A stretch of 64,000 nucleotides of DNA from Halomonas salipaludis. GTDB taxonomy: Bacteria > Pseudomonadota > Gammaproteobacteria > Pseudomonadales > Halomonadaceae. The notes beneath the pieces were generated by a model. The model was not told where the DNA came from, searched no databases, and was given only the letters and a program-made list of their open reading frames with translations. The DNA lies in contig NZ_NSKB01000008.1 in NCBI RefSeq assembly GCF_002286975.1, positions 1 through 64,000 on the forward strand, given 5' to 3'. Of the stretch, positions 53,139 to 62,061 are shown one piece after another. Made by a program: the position numbers and the translations under genes. How positions within the stretch are numbered: the first letter of the stretch is position 1; every line of letters begins with the position of its first letter.

Positions 53139-54131
53139 ATGCATACGACCGTCCCCTATACAGCAACGTTTTCGGGCTTTCGCCATCGGCAGAGCAGCGA
53201 TGTCGAGGAGCATGCGCGACAGTTCAGTGGCTGGCAGTGCCGCTACGACCAGGTCACCCCCGGCCGTTTCGCCGGCAGCGTGACCGAGCTTCACCTGGAA
53301 GGCATGCAGGTGGCACGCGACCAGGCCAATCAGGCCATCGTCAAGAATGGCAACGCCTGGCCCAATGCGATTACCTTCAGCCTGCCACTCGAAACCAGAG
53401 ATCCCGGCTTTCATTGCGATGGCCACGCCGTCAGTGGTCCGTGTCTGCTGACGGCCCATAGCGACCGGCTCCCCGAGGTGCGCGCGCCTGCCTATCTGGA
53501 CCTGCTACGCGTCACCATCGACGAATCGCTGCTCGAGGAGGTGCAGGAACACCAGCAGCGCAGCCTGAACCTGCCCGCGGTGGCCCATTGCTACCGGCTG
53601 GCCAGCCACGTCGAGCGGGACGAGCTGATTCCGCTGGCACGCAGTCTGATGCAAGGTGCCAGCCCCCGCAGCCAGGCACTGTTGATCCACGCCGCCATCC
53701 GCAGCGGTTTCCGGGATATGATGCTGCTGCATCTGCTCGATCTGATCGACAACGAACGCATCACACTGCTGGCGCCCCATGCGCGCAAGCGTATCGTCGA
53801 CCGCGCCTGCGACTATGCACTGGCGCATCGCGACGCCCCTCCCTCCATTGTCGATCTGTGCAATCGGGTCGGTGCCAGCCGTCGTAAATTGCAGTACTGC
53901 TTCCAGGAAACCCTGGGCATCAACCCGGTCGCTTACCTGCGTACCTTGCGCCTCAACGCCGCCCACCGCGACCTGCTACAGGCCGGCGGCACCAGGAACG
54001 TACAGGACATTGCCGCTCACTGGGGCTTCTGGCACCTGAGTCGCTTCGCCGCCGACTATCGCCAGCTTTTCGGGGAGTCTCCCTCCGCTACCCTGCAGCG
54101 CGCCAAGCGCGATTTTGCCGAATCCGGATAA
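53139..54131 (+). CDS. AraC-family transcriptional regulator (EutR-like)
   Basis: A 330-residue AraC regulator, related in layout to the one encoded at 15872. The DNA-binding domain reads PSIVDLCNRVGASRRKLQYCFQETLGINPVAYLRTLRLNAAHRDL (in parts: VDLCNRVGASRRKLQ, PVAYLRTLRLNAA) and VQDIAAHWGFWHLSRFAADYRQLFGESPS. GGAGGC lies before the ATG. It is followed by an outer-membrane channel, MFS and amidase, which it may control. The inverted repeat just after its stop codon is a candidate target. Confidence 0.88.
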   Translation: MHTTVPYTATFSGFRHRQSSDVEEHARQFSGWQCRYDQVTPGRFAGSVTELHLEGMQVARDQANQAIVKNGNAWPNAITFSLPLETRDPGFHCDGHAVSGPCLLTAHSDRLPEVRAPAYLDLLRVTIDESLLEEVQEHQQRSLNLPAVAHCYRLASHVERDELIPLARSLMQGASPRSQALLIHAAIRSGFRDMMLLHLLDLIDNERITLLAPHARKRIVDRACDYALAHRDAPPSIVDLCNRVGASRRKLQYCFQETLGINPVAYLRTLRLNAAHRDLLQAGGTRNVQDIAAHWGFWHLSRFAADYRQLFGESPSATLQRAKRDFAESG

Positions 54132-54155
54132 CCCTACCTCCAGCGCTCTCAGTAA

Positions 54156-54184
54156 TGTGTTTGTTGACAACCACAACAAACACA
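54156..54184. promoter_or_regulatory. 11-bp perfect inverted repeat before the outer-membrane gene
   Basis: TGTGTTTGTTG and CAACAAACACA, separated by seven bases, with a consensus -35 hexamer TTGACA embedded at 54164-54169. No T-tract follows, so an operator or mRNA hairpin is more likely than a terminator. Confidence 0.6.
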
Positions 54185-54200
54185 TCAAGAGAGTTGCCCC

Positions 54201-55121
54201 ATGCGTTATTCCAATCTGAAATCCGCCCTTTTCGGCACCGCCCTGCTCTTCCTGTCCAGCAGCGGTCACGCCACGGAGAACGGCTCTCCCACCACGCCGG
54301 CGGGCCTGTACGACTTCGGCGCCGGCTTCACGCCCCCGCCTTCTCCTGTAGGCACCTTCGGCCTGCGTACCGCCTTCTACTCCGCCAACACGCTCAAGGA
54401 CGGCAGCGGCAACGATCAGCCGGTAGACTTCTCCCTGGACCTACTCTCCATCGGACTGGCCTACCTGCGCATGACCGACCGGCAGATCCTTGGCGCCAGA
54501 TACGGTTGGGGGGCAGTGCTACCGTTCTTCCATATGGACGCCTCACTCGAAGTTCCCACTCCCTTCGGCATTGTCTCCGACAGCGCCGAGGTGTTCCGCC
54601 AGGCCGACCTGCAGGTGCTGCCGCTGATCCTGCAGTGGAATCCGTCCCCCAATCTGGGCATCAATACCCAGTTCCAGATCCAGGCGCCTACCGGCGATTA
54701 CGATCAGGATCGCCTGGTCTCCCCCGGCCTTAACCGCTGGGCCTTCTCGCCCATTCTCAATGCCACCTACATCACCGAGAGCGGCTTCGAGGTCTCCTCG
54801 AGCTTCCAGCTCGATTTCAATACCCGCAACCCCGACACCGACTATCGCAGCGGCGTGGAGTATCGCCATGACTTCGCCCTGGGCCAGCATATCGGCAGTT
54901 GGACGGCGGGAATCGGCGGCTACTACTACCGCCAGCTCACCGATGACGACGCCCCGGGGCTGACGGATGGCAACCGCGCCCAGGTGATGGCGCTGGGGCC
55001 GGCCATCAGCTTCTTCCAGCCCGGCCTGCCAGCGGTCTCGCTGCACGCCTACAAGGAGTTCGAGGCCCGCAACCGGGCCGAGGGCTATAGCGTGGCGCTG
55101 CGTATCGGCAAGACCTTCTGA
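54201..55121 (+). CDS. Outer-membrane channel of the phenol MetA-pathway type
   Basis: A 306-residue secreted beta-barrel. The signal peptide (FGTALLFLSSSGHA) is followed by PAGLYDFGAGFTPPPSPVGTFGLRT, the typical opening of the transporter family named after the meta pathway of phenol degradation. The barrel strands alternate (INTQFQIQAPTGDYD, FEVSSSFQLDFN) and the chain ends in F. Such channels bring aromatic or hydrophobic compounds across the outer membrane. It starts with an AAGAGAG site and precedes an MFS gene by 14 bases. Confidence 0.88.
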   Translation: MRYSNLKSALFGTALLFLSSSGHATENGSPTTPAGLYDFGAGFTPPPSPVGTFGLRTAFYSANTLKDGSGNDQPVDFSLDLLSIGLAYLRMTDRQILGARYGWGAVLPFFHMDASLEVPTPFGIVSDSAEVFRQADLQVLPLILQWNPSPNLGINTQFQIQAPTGDYDQDRLVSPGLNRWAFSPILNATYITESGFEVSSSFQLDFNTRNPDTDYRSGVEYRHDFALGQHIGSWTAGIGGYYYRQLTDDDAPGLTDGNRAQVMALGPAISFFQPGLPAVSLHAYKEFEARNRAEGYSVALRIGKTF

Positions 55122-55135
55122 CCAGGAGTCTCATC

Positions 55136-56359
55136 ATGACAGATCCTAATGTGAGTCCCCGTCAGGCCACGGGGCGGCGGGAAGGGGCGGTGATCCTGCT
55201 GGGCAGCAGCCTGACCATCGTCGGCTCGGTGATGGTAGCGCCGATTCTGCCCAAACTCTTCGCGGAGTTCGGCCCGGTGGAGCCCAAGGCGCAGCTCCTG
55301 GTGCCGCTAGCCATCACCGGCCCAGCCCTGGCGATCGCACTCTGCGCGCCTCTCGCCGGTTGGCTGGCAGACCGCTTCGGTCGCAAGAACCTGCTGATAC
55401 TGGCCACCCTGCTGTATGCCCTGCTGGGCGCCACTCCAGCGTTGCTCAATGACCTCACCGCCATCGTCGGCGTGCGCCTGCTGTTCGGCTGCGCCGAGGC
55501 GGCGATCATGACCTGCTGCGCCACGCTGATCGCCGACTACTGGAAGGGCGAGGAGCGCTTGAAATACGTCAACTACCAGGTGGTCACCATCGGCGTGATG
55601 GGCGCCCTGTTCTTCGTCGTCGGCGGCGTTCTGGGCGAACACTCCTGGCGGTCGCCCTTCTATCTCTACCTGCTGCCGCTGCTGCTGATTCCCGCCATGC
55701 TGAAAGTGCTATGGGAGCCGGTCCGGCACACTCCCGGCCCCGCACAAGAGTTCCCCCTGGGGCGGGTCAACAAGGTCGCCCTGCTGGTCGGTTACCTGCT
55801 GATATTCTCCGGCATGGTACTGGGCTTCATCGTCACTGTGCAGACGCCGATCCTGCTGGTCGGTCTTGGCATCACCTCGAGCACCCTGATCGGCATGGCT
55901 GCCGGGTTCGGCCTGCTTTCCACGCTGATGGGCTCACTGTTCTGGCCGCTGATGCGCCGCCTGCTCGGCACCAGCGGCTGCAATGCCCTGCTACTGTCAT
56001 TGATTGCCCTGGGGCTGTGGCTGCTGGCCAACGCGCAGAGTTACAACACGGTGCTACTGGGTGTCTTTATTCACGGTATCGGCGTCGGCATGCTGGTTCC
56101 CAACGCCATGGCGCCCGTGATGAATGCCCTGACTCCCCGAACCCTGGGCCGCGGCATGGGCGGCTTCACCGCCAGCCTCTACATCGGCCAGTTCGCCAGC
56201 CCCCTGGTAGTTGCCGCGGTGATCGCCGCCCTGGGCACCGACGTGCGCGGCGCGATCTCGGCGCTCGCCCTGGCCAGCCTGGGCGGCGCCTGCCTCTGGC
56301 TGCTGGCCCGGTTGCGCGCCAGTCGCTCAGCCCCGTCCACCCCGACCTCGGCCACTTGA
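55136..56359 (+). CDS. MFS transporter
   Basis: A 407-residue major facilitator with twelve membrane segments. The A-motif GWLADRFGRKNLLILA lies between helices 2 and 3 and the central loop around residue 200 is charged. The N-terminal PRQATGRREGAVILLGSSLTIVG pattern resembles aromatic-acid and bicyclomycin-type carriers. It is tightly linked to the outer-membrane channel gene and followed by the amidase gene, so a substrate entering by these two could be an aromatic amide. Confidence 0.88.
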   Translation: MTDPNVSPRQATGRREGAVILLGSSLTIVGSVMVAPILPKLFAEFGPVEPKAQLLVPLAITGPALAIALCAPLAGWLADRFGRKNLLILATLLYALLGATPALLNDLTAIVGVRLLFGCAEAAIMTCCATLIADYWKGEERLKYVNYQVVTIGVMGALFFVVGGVLGEHSWRSPFYLYLLPLLLIPAMLKVLWEPVRHTPGPAQEFPLGRVNKVALLVGYLLIFSGMVLGFIVTVQTPILLVGLGITSSTLIGMAAGFGLLSTLMGSLFWPLMRRLLGTSGCNALLLSLIALGLWLLANAQSYNTVLLGVFIHGIGVGMLVPNAMAPVMNALTPRTLGRGMGGFTASLYIGQFASPLVVAAVIAALGTDVRGAISALALASLGGACLWLLARLRASRSAPSTPTSAT

Positions 56360-56446
56360 AGCCCCCGGGCGCGCCGGTCTCGACTCCGCCGGCAACTGAC
56401 TCTGCCAAGAGTGGCAATGTTCATCCCCCACTGAACAGGTAACACC

Positions 56447-57886
56447 ATGCGCGATATCCAAACCTTGATCGATCGATCGGATGCCACGGCACTGGCGGCA
56501 CTCATCAAAGGCGGCGACCTCCAGCCCGGCGAACTGCTGGAGGCAACGATCCAACGCCTGGAGAAGGTCGAGCCACAGCTCAACGCGGTAGCGGAAAAGC
56601 TCTATGATCGGGCCCGGGAGCAGCAGCCGGCAGCGGGGCCCTTCCATGGCGTTCCCACCCTGGTGAAGGATCTTTTCGCGCCTCTGGCCGAGGCGCGCAT
56701 GACCAACGGCTCCCTGGCCCTGGGTGAAGCACGCCCGGGCATGGACGACGAAATGGTCAGCCGTCTGCGTCGGGCCGGCTGCGTCTTCCTCGGCACTAGT
56801 ACCTCACCCGAGTTCGGCACCTCCTACAGCACCGAGTCGACCCGCTTCGGTGCCACTCGCAACCCCTGGAACACCGAGCACAGCGCCGGTGGTTCCAGCG
56901 GCGGTGCTGCGGCGCTGGTGGCCGCCAGGGCCGTCCCCTTCGCCCACGGCAATGACGGCGGCGGCTCTCTGCGCGTGCCTGCCTCCTGCTGCGGCGTATT
57001 CGGTTTCAAGCCCAGCCGTGGCTTGATGCCCAACGGACCACTCGCCGGCGAAGGCTGGGGCGGCATGGGCGTGGCCCATGCCATCACGCTCTCGGTTCGC
57101 GACAGCGCGGCGCTGCTGGATGCGACCGCCGGTGCCGACCTGGGGGCTCCCTACGCGGCCCCTGCCCGACCTTCCAGCTATGTCGAGTCGATGCAGCGTC
57201 CGTTGCGACCGCTCAGGATCGCCCTGGTAGAGCACCTCGACCCCTGGCCGTCGTCAGCGGAGGCCCTGGCGGCCGTGCGCCACTCCGCCACCCTGTGCGA
57301 GCAGTTGGGCCATCAGGTGATTCCCGCCACCCTGCCGGTCGACCTGCCCCGCTTCCTCGACCAGGCCTTCGATATCATCGGGCCCAACACCCGCAACTAC
57401 GTCGAGCTGCTCGGGCAGATGCGCGGCGCAGCGGTCAGAGATGAAGAGCTGGAGCCGAGAACCCGTATCTATCTCAGGGAGAAAGGCGGCATCGGTGCCA
57501 CCCAGTACATCCAGGCCATCGAGGGCATTCATGCCCTTGGCCGCACGCTGGCCAATTTCATGCGCGACTACGACCTGATCCTGACCCCGACGCTGACCCG
57601 CGAGCCACCGCGGATCGGCGCTATGGACGTCACCGACCCCAACGCTGATCTGGCAATGCTGATCGAGTGCTTCCACCGCTATTCACCGTTTACCGCCCTG
57701 TTCAATGCCAGCGGTCAACCCGCCATGTCGGTACCGCTGTACTGGACGAGCACCGGTCTGCCGATCGGCGCTCACTTCGCCGGCCGCTTCGGCGACGAAA
57801 CGACCCTGCTGGCGCTAGCCCATCAGTTGGAGGCACTACAGCCCTGGGCGTCACGCCGTCCACCGCTGAACGCCTGCGCGGTGTAA
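56447..57886 (+). CDS. Amidase signature family hydrolase (6-aminohexanoate-cyclic-dimer hydrolase-like)
   Basis: A 479-residue amidase with the triad K74 (TLVKDL), S150 (AGGSSGG) and S174 (DGGGSLR). The spacing of 24 residues between the two serines is canonical. The sequence pattern VPASCCGVFGFKPSRGLMP resembles the NylA-like branch more than GatA. It ends the operon with the channel and MFS genes. It may hydrolyse an amide or cyclic amide of the imported compound. Substrate unknown. Confidence 0.9.
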   Translation: MRDIQTLIDRSDATALAALIKGGDLQPGELLEATIQRLEKVEPQLNAVAEKLYDRAREQQPAAGPFHGVPTLVKDLFAPLAEARMTNGSLALGEARPGMDDEMVSRLRRAGCVFLGTSTSPEFGTSYSTESTRFGATRNPWNTEHSAGGSSGGAAALVAARAVPFAHGNDGGGSLRVPASCCGVFGFKPSRGLMPNGPLAGEGWGGMGVAHAITLSVRDSAALLDATAGADLGAPYAAPARPSSYVESMQRPLRPLRIALVEHLDPWPSSAEALAAVRHSATLCEQLGHQVIPATLPVDLPRFLDQAFDIIGPNTRNYVELLGQMRGAAVRDEELEPRTRIYLREKGGIGATQYIQAIEGIHALGRTLANFMRDYDLILTPTLTREPPRIGAMDVTDPNADLAMLIECFHRYSPFTALFNASGQPAMSVPLYWTSTGLPIGAHFAGRFGDETTLLALAHQLEALQPWASRRPPLNACAV

Positions 57887-57938
57887 CCTTGCAGATCAGC
57901 TATGAAAAGACGCTCGCGTCAGCAGTCGCTTCGCAAAG

Positions 57939-57976
57939 ATGCCCAATATGATGCACAATAGCATCTAATTAGATGC
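57939..57976. promoter_or_regulatory. vapBC operator with GATGC repeats and a 16-bp palindrome
   Basis: The perfect palindrome GCATCTAATTAGATGC (57961-57976) ends 12 bases before vapB. Two further GATGC copies lie upstream at 57939 and 57950. This arrangement fits cooperative binding of a VapB-VapC complex that represses its own promoter. Confidence 0.75.
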
Positions 57977-57988
57977 AGAGCCTTTGCC

Positions 57989-58198
57989 ATGCGCACCACT
58001 ATCACCATCGACGACGCACTCTACGAGCAGGCCTTGAGCCTCGCCGAACCTGGGATGGATAAGCCCGCCGATATCGTCCGCGAGGCCATCCAGACCTATG
58101 TGCGGGTACAAGCAGGCCGGCGCCTTGCCGCCTTGGGGGCCACGGCACCCGACATGCAGGATGTCCCTCGACGTCGGGAAGAGCCCACGAGGTCATGA
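57989..58198 (+). CDS. vapB: Antitoxin of a type II toxin-antitoxin pair, VapB family
   Basis: A 69-residue protein with an N-terminal ribbon-helix-helix-like DNA-binding part (MRTTITIDDALYEQALSLA, then KPADIVREAIQTYVRV) and a disordered basic/acidic tail (PDMQDVPRRREEPTRS) that would wrap the toxin. Short length and overlap of its stop with the toxin start (ATGA, 58195-58198) are typical. Operator repeats lie directly upstream. Confidence 0.9.
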   Translation: MRTTITIDDALYEQALSLAEPGMDKPADIVREAIQTYVRVQAGRRLAALGATAPDMQDVPRRREEPTRS

Positions 58199-58578
58199 GC
58201 GTACTCGTCGACACCTCGGTATGGATAGATCACTTCAGGCACCGCAACGATGCCCTGGTCGAGCTGCTCGAGGGCGATCAAGTAATGAGTCATCCGATGG
58301 TGGTGGTCGAACTGGCCTGCGGGACACCCCCAGCACCGCGTGTGCAAACTCTCAATGCCATTGAGTTGCTACGCCCATGTCAGCAGGCAAGTTTGCTCGA
58401 AGTGAGAGAGTTCATCGAGCACAACGCGCTCTATGGGCTGGGATGCGGCCTGGTGGATATGGCCTTGCTAGCCTCGACACTGATTACCCCTGAGGGCCAG
58501 TTATGGACGCTGGACAAGCGCCTCGCCGAGATGGCAAGGCGCTTTGGTGTGGCATATCAGCCCACCCACTACATCTGA
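58195..58578 (+). CDS. vapC: PIN-domain ribonuclease toxin, VapC family
   Basis: A 127-residue PIN-domain endoribonuclease. The acidic metal ligands are in VDTSVWIDHF near the start, VVVELACG near residue 42 and CGLVDMALLAST near 90, the latter two being standard PIN positions. VapC toxins cut specific RNAs, often tRNA. The stop codon overlaps the end of the opposite dctM gene by ten bases, so the pair was probably inserted or evolved right beside the TRAP operon. Confidence 0.92.
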   Translation: MSVLVDTSVWIDHFRHRNDALVELLEGDQVMSHPMVVVELACGTPPAPRVQTLNAIELLRPCQQASLLEVREFIEHNALYGLGCGLVDMALLASTLITPEGQLWTLDKRLAEMARRFGVAYQPTHYI

Positions 58579-59867
58579 TTCGGCAGGAAGAGCACCAACG
58601 CCGGGAACAGGATCAGCAGAGCCAGGCGGACCAGATCCGCCGCCACGAACGGCATGACCCCCTTGAAGATTCGGCCCAGCGGCACATCGGGCGCCACCGA
58701 GCGGATCACGAAGACGTTGATACCAATCGGCGGCGTGATCATGCCGAGCTCAACCGCCACCACCACGATGATGCCGAACCAGATCGGGTCGAAGCCCAGG
58801 CCGGTGACCACCGGGTAGAGGATCGGCACCATCAGGATGATCATCGCCATCGGATCGAGCACGCAGCCAAGCACCAGAAACAGCGCCAGGATAAGCAGCA
58901 GCACGCCATACTCCCCCACCGGCAGCGCGGTGAGCCAGGCGGTCAGCAGCTGCGGGGTCTGGGTCACGGTCAGGAAGTAGCCGAACAGCAGCGCACCGAT
59001 CAGGATGGTAAAGATGGCCACCGAGGTGCGCAGCGCATCGAGCAGGCAGGCCAGGGTCGTACGCAGGGTAAGCCGCCGGCGCAGCACGCCAATCAGGAAG
59101 GTACAGAAGGCGCCCAGCGCCGCGGCCTCCACCGGCGTTACCACGCCCAGATAGATACCCCCGACAATGGCGATGAACAGCAGCATCACCGCCCAGACGC
59201 CGCGCAGCGCGGCGAATTTCTCGCCCCAGTTGGAACGCTCCCCCGCCGGCATGGAATCTGGCCGCAGCATGCCCAGCACACGGATGGTGACGAAGGCGAG
59301 CAGGATCGACAGCAGGCCGGGGATCACGCCGGCCACGAACAGCTGGCCAATATCCTGGTCGGTGAGGAAGCCGTAGAGCACCAGCACCACCGACGGCGGA
59401 ATCAGGATACCCAGGGTGCCGCCGGAGGCGATCAACCCGGTAGAGAGGCTATCGGCATAGCCGGCGCGACGCATCTCCGGCAGCGCGACACGGGTCATGG
59501 TAGCGGCGGTGGCCACCGAGGAGCCGCAGATCGCCGCGAAACCGCCACAGGCGGTCATGGTGGACATCGCCGCGCCGCCGCGGAAGCCACCCAGCCAGGC
59601 CTGGCCGGCACGAAACAGCTCGCGACTCATGCCGGTGGCCGAGGCGAACACTCCCATCAGAATGAACATCGGGATCAGGCTGAGATTGTAGTTGGTAACG
59701 GTGCGCAGCGGCGACGTGGTCAGCACGCCCAGCGCCGCATCCAGGCTGGTGACCGCCGCGAAGCCGATCACGCCAACGATCCCCATGGCGATCCCTACCG
59801 GCACGCGCAGCGCGATCATGCCGAACAAGCCAACGAAGCCCAGCAGGGCAATCAGGTTGTTATCCAT
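58569..59867 (-). CDS. dctM: TRAP transporter large permease subunit DctM (second system)
   Basis: A 432-residue inner-membrane permease with about twelve helices. The DctM core is clear: RVPVGIAMGIVGVIGFAAV, CGSSVATAATMTRVALPEM and SGGTLGILIPPSVVLVLYG. The start was placed at 59867, where the first helix begins; it overlaps the dctQ stop by eight bases. It belongs to the operon CoA-transferase, thiolase, dctP, DUF3237, dctQ, dctM. It is distinct from the TRAP system at 31809 and has no palindromic operator upstream. Confidence 0.93.
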   Translation of the reverse strand: MDNNLIALLGFVGLFGMIALRVPVGIAMGIVGVIGFAAVTSLDAALGVLTTSPLRTVTNYNLSLIPMFILMGVFASATGMSRELFRAGQAWLGGFRGGAAMSTMTACGGFAAICGSSVATAATMTRVALPEMRRAGYADSLSTGLIASGGTLGILIPPSVVLVLYGFLTDQDIGQLFVAGVIPGLLSILLAFVTIRVLGMLRPDSMPAGERSNWGEKFAALRGVWAVMLLFIAIVGGIYLGVVTPVEAAALGAFCTFLIGVLRRRLTLRTTLACLLDALRTSVAIFTILIGALLFGYFLTVTQTPQLLTAWLTALPVGEYGVLLLILALFLVLGCVLDPMAMIILMVPILYPVVTGLGFDPIWFGIIVVVAVELGMITPPIGINVFVIRSVAPDVPLGRIFKGVMPFVAADLVRLALLILFPALVLFLPNQM

Positions 59868-60396
59868 CGCGGGGCTCCTTGGCGGCATCGTCGACGATCG
59901 AGACCGACGCCGGCAGCGACGCAGGACGCCAGATCAGCAGCACCAACCGCGCCAGCGCCAGCAGGGTGGCGGCCAATACGCCCAGCCAGGCCATCGCGTA
60001 GAAGGGCCACAGCGGCAGCTGCAGGTCGGAGGTGGTCTGGCCGGCATGCATGATGGTCATCACGCGGCTGAACAGCGCCCAGGCCAGTGCCACGATGAAG
60101 GCAGTCACCAGCAGATGAGCTAAGATATCCATCAGCCGCCGCAGCGGCGCTGGGCACAGCTGCCAGACCAGGTCCACGGCAATATGGTCGTTGCGCCAGG
60201 TGGTGGAGCCGAGGCCCCACAGGATGGCGATGCCCAGTAGCAGGCTGGCAATCGCATGGGCATCGGGGATCGAGGTCGCGAACAGATAGCGCGACAGCGA
60301 CGCCACGAAAATCAGCAGGGTGATCACCGCCAGGCTGAGGCTGGCGATGCGCTCGATCAGCGTCGCGGCAGCCGTGATCATGGAAGGCGTTGCCAT
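59860..60396 (-). CDS. dctQ: TRAP transporter small permease subunit DctQ (second system)
   Basis: A 178-residue protein with four membrane helices (about 13-38, 47-66, 88-110, 131-155). WGLGSTTWRNDHIAVDLVW corresponds to the DctQ core between helices 2 and 3. It follows the DUF3237 gene by 18 bases and overlaps dctM. The C-terminal tail after residue 155 is unusually long and polar. Confidence 0.9.
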   Translation of the reverse strand: MATPSMITAAATLIERIASLSLAVITLLIFVASLSRYLFATSIPDAHAIASLLLGIAILWGLGSTTWRNDHIAVDLVWQLCPAPLRRLMDILAHLLVTAFIVALAWALFSRVMTIMHAGQTTSDLQLPLWPFYAMAWLGVLAATLLALARLVLLIWRPASLPASVSIVDDAAKEPRDG

Positions 60397-60414
60397 ACGA
60401 AGATTCCCTCGGCG

Positions 60415-60900
60415 CTAGCCGACACGAAAGACCTGGATCAATACGCGCTCGGGTTCACGAATGCCCCGCGCCACGAACAGGTCGCGGGTCAGCCAGGCGA
60501 GCGCTGGGTCGGCGGTCTGAAAGGTCGGCACGGTGCGGAAGTAGTACTGATCGGGCGCCACGTGCTCGCCCTTGATTAGCTGCTGCATGATCGGCTCGGG
60601 GGCGTGGCGCACCCCGCGGTTCTCGACCTCGATCAAGCTGCCTTGCGCGGTTCTCAAGGTATAGCGGGCCAGCACCTCGGCGCAGCCGTCGGCACGAATC
60701 GACTGCCAGTCCGCGCCTCCAGGCAATACCTCACCGGCAAGCCGAGGGCCGTCGAAGGAGCCCCCAAGGATGGGAATGATGCGCCGACGGCCAGTTACCA
60801 GCTCGCCGATCTCGAGGGGCTCGTCGACGTGTACGACCAGGGTGGTGACGGGCTCTAGCCGCGGCGGTGCGTCGAGGTGGGGGTGAGAATCAGTGGCCAT
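60415..60900 (-). CDS. DUF3237 family protein
   Basis: A 161-residue soluble protein of the DUF3237 family, with the family segments TGRRRIIPILGGSFDGPRLAGEVLPGGADWQ and RADGCAEVLARYTL, and the C-terminal YFRTVPTFQTADPALAWL (each quoted in part). The fold is thought to be a beta barrel; function is not established. The start at 60900 has GTGGAG. It is encoded between dctP and dctQ of a TRAP system and behind thiolase and CoA-transferase genes, so it probably acts on the imported compound or its product. Confidence 0.82.
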   Translation of the reverse strand: MATDSHPHLDAPPRLEPVTTLVVHVDEPLEIGELVTGRRRIIPILGGSFDGPRLAGEVLPGGADWQSIRADGCAEVLARYTLRTAQGSLIEVENRGVRHAPEPIMQQLIKGEHVAPDQYYFRTVPTFQTADPALAWLTRDLFVARGIREPERVLIQVFRVG

Positions 60901-60959
60901 GCGGATCTCCACAGGCTAGTGGGTCACACCGGCCCCGCGGGGCCGGTCGCTCCTCTCCA

Positions 60960-61979
60960 TTACTCGAACAGCGCATCCACTGCTGCCAGGCGCTCTTCCA
61001 GATCGGCCCGCAGCTGCTCTGGATCATGCCCCGCATCGCGCACGCGCTCGGCCCAGGCCTCGCGCAGCGGTTCGGCAGCCTCACGCCAGGCCGTCATCTC
61101 CTCGTCGCTCAGCTCGATCATGGTGTGGTCGGGCGAGTCACGGAACTGCTCATGGCCCTCGCGTTCCATCTCTTCCCAGCCGCGGGTGATCCGTGTCGCC
61201 CACTCCCCGGTGCAGTGGTCGTCGATCACGCCCTGTTGCTCGGCGCTCATCTGCTGGTAGGCATTCTGGTTGATGAGCAGCGCCTGCCATGAGGAGTACA
61301 TCGGAAATTCGATGTGGTAGGTGGTAATCTCATCGATGCCGAACAGGATCGTCGAGCCGGACGGGAAGGTGATAGCGTCCGCCACACCCCGCGACAGCGC
61401 TTCGCGGGTCTCCGGTGCGGATACCTGCACGCTGGCTCCGCCCAGCTCGCTGACGAAGCTGGCGATCGAGGAGTTGGCCGGCCGGATCGTCATGCCACTG
61501 ATCTGGCCGGGATGGCGGATCTCCTCCTTGGTATGCAGGGTCCCAGGGTAGTGGCCATGGATCAGGCACATCACCACGCCGTCCATCTCCTGGTCGGCGT
61601 GCTGCTGGTACCACTCGGTCGCCGCCGCAGCGCCGTTCAGGGTATCGCTTGCCACGAAGGGCAACTGAAGCAGGTCGGAGATCGGGAAGCGTCCCGCGCT
61701 GTAGCCGGGATTGACCCAGGCGATATCGGCGATGCCATTGGCGACCATATCGAAATGATCTTCGGCGCTGCCGAGCTGCTGGGCGGGGAACATCTGAAAG
61801 TCGATGGTACCGTCAGAGGCTTCGTTGATTGACTCGGTCCACTCCTTGAAGCCGGTGGACGGGAGGGCGTGCTGCTCCGGCAGCCAGTGAGCGAACCTCA
61901 GGGTCTGGGCTTCGGCGATGGCCGGGGCAGACCAGAGTCCCACGCACAGCGTGCCGATCAGGAGTTTGCGGTGTGTCAT
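60960..61979 (-). CDS. dctP: TRAP transporter periplasmic solute-binding protein DctP (second system)
   Basis: A 339-residue secreted protein. The signal peptide (LLIGTLCVGLWSAPAIAEA) is followed by QTLRFAHWLPEQHALPSTGFKEW, the usual DctP opening. The ligand-anchoring region is ISGMTIRPANSSIASFVSELGG (about residue 150), with the conserved arginine. GAGGAGATAA precedes the ATG at 61979. It lies 82 bases after the thiolase gene. The compound imported is probably an acid that ends as a CoA thioester. Confidence 0.92.
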   Translation of the reverse strand: MTHRKLLIGTLCVGLWSAPAIAEAQTLRFAHWLPEQHALPSTGFKEWTESINEASDGTIDFQMFPAQQLGSAEDHFDMVANGIADIAWVNPGYSAGRFPISDLLQLPFVASDTLNGAAAATEWYQQHADQEMDGVVMCLIHGHYPGTLHTKEEIRHPGQISGMTIRPANSSIASFVSELGGASVQVSAPETREALSRGVADAITFPSGSTILFGIDEITTYHIEFPMYSSWQALLINQNAYQQMSAEQQGVIDDHCTGEWATRITRGWEEMEREGHEQFRDSPDHTMIELSDEEMTAWREAAEPLREAWAERVRDAGHDPEQLRADLEERLAAVDALFE

Positions 61980-62061
61980 TGTTATCTCCTCGGGGTCGTT
62001 GAGGCATCGGCGCCTCACTCAAGCAGAGGGCCTGGCGTGGCCCTTCACGGTCTTACCTGTT

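Noticed and set aside
58503-60053. A 516-codon open frame on the plus strand
   Set aside because: Extremely His/Gln/Asp-rich chain antisense to dctM and dctQ.
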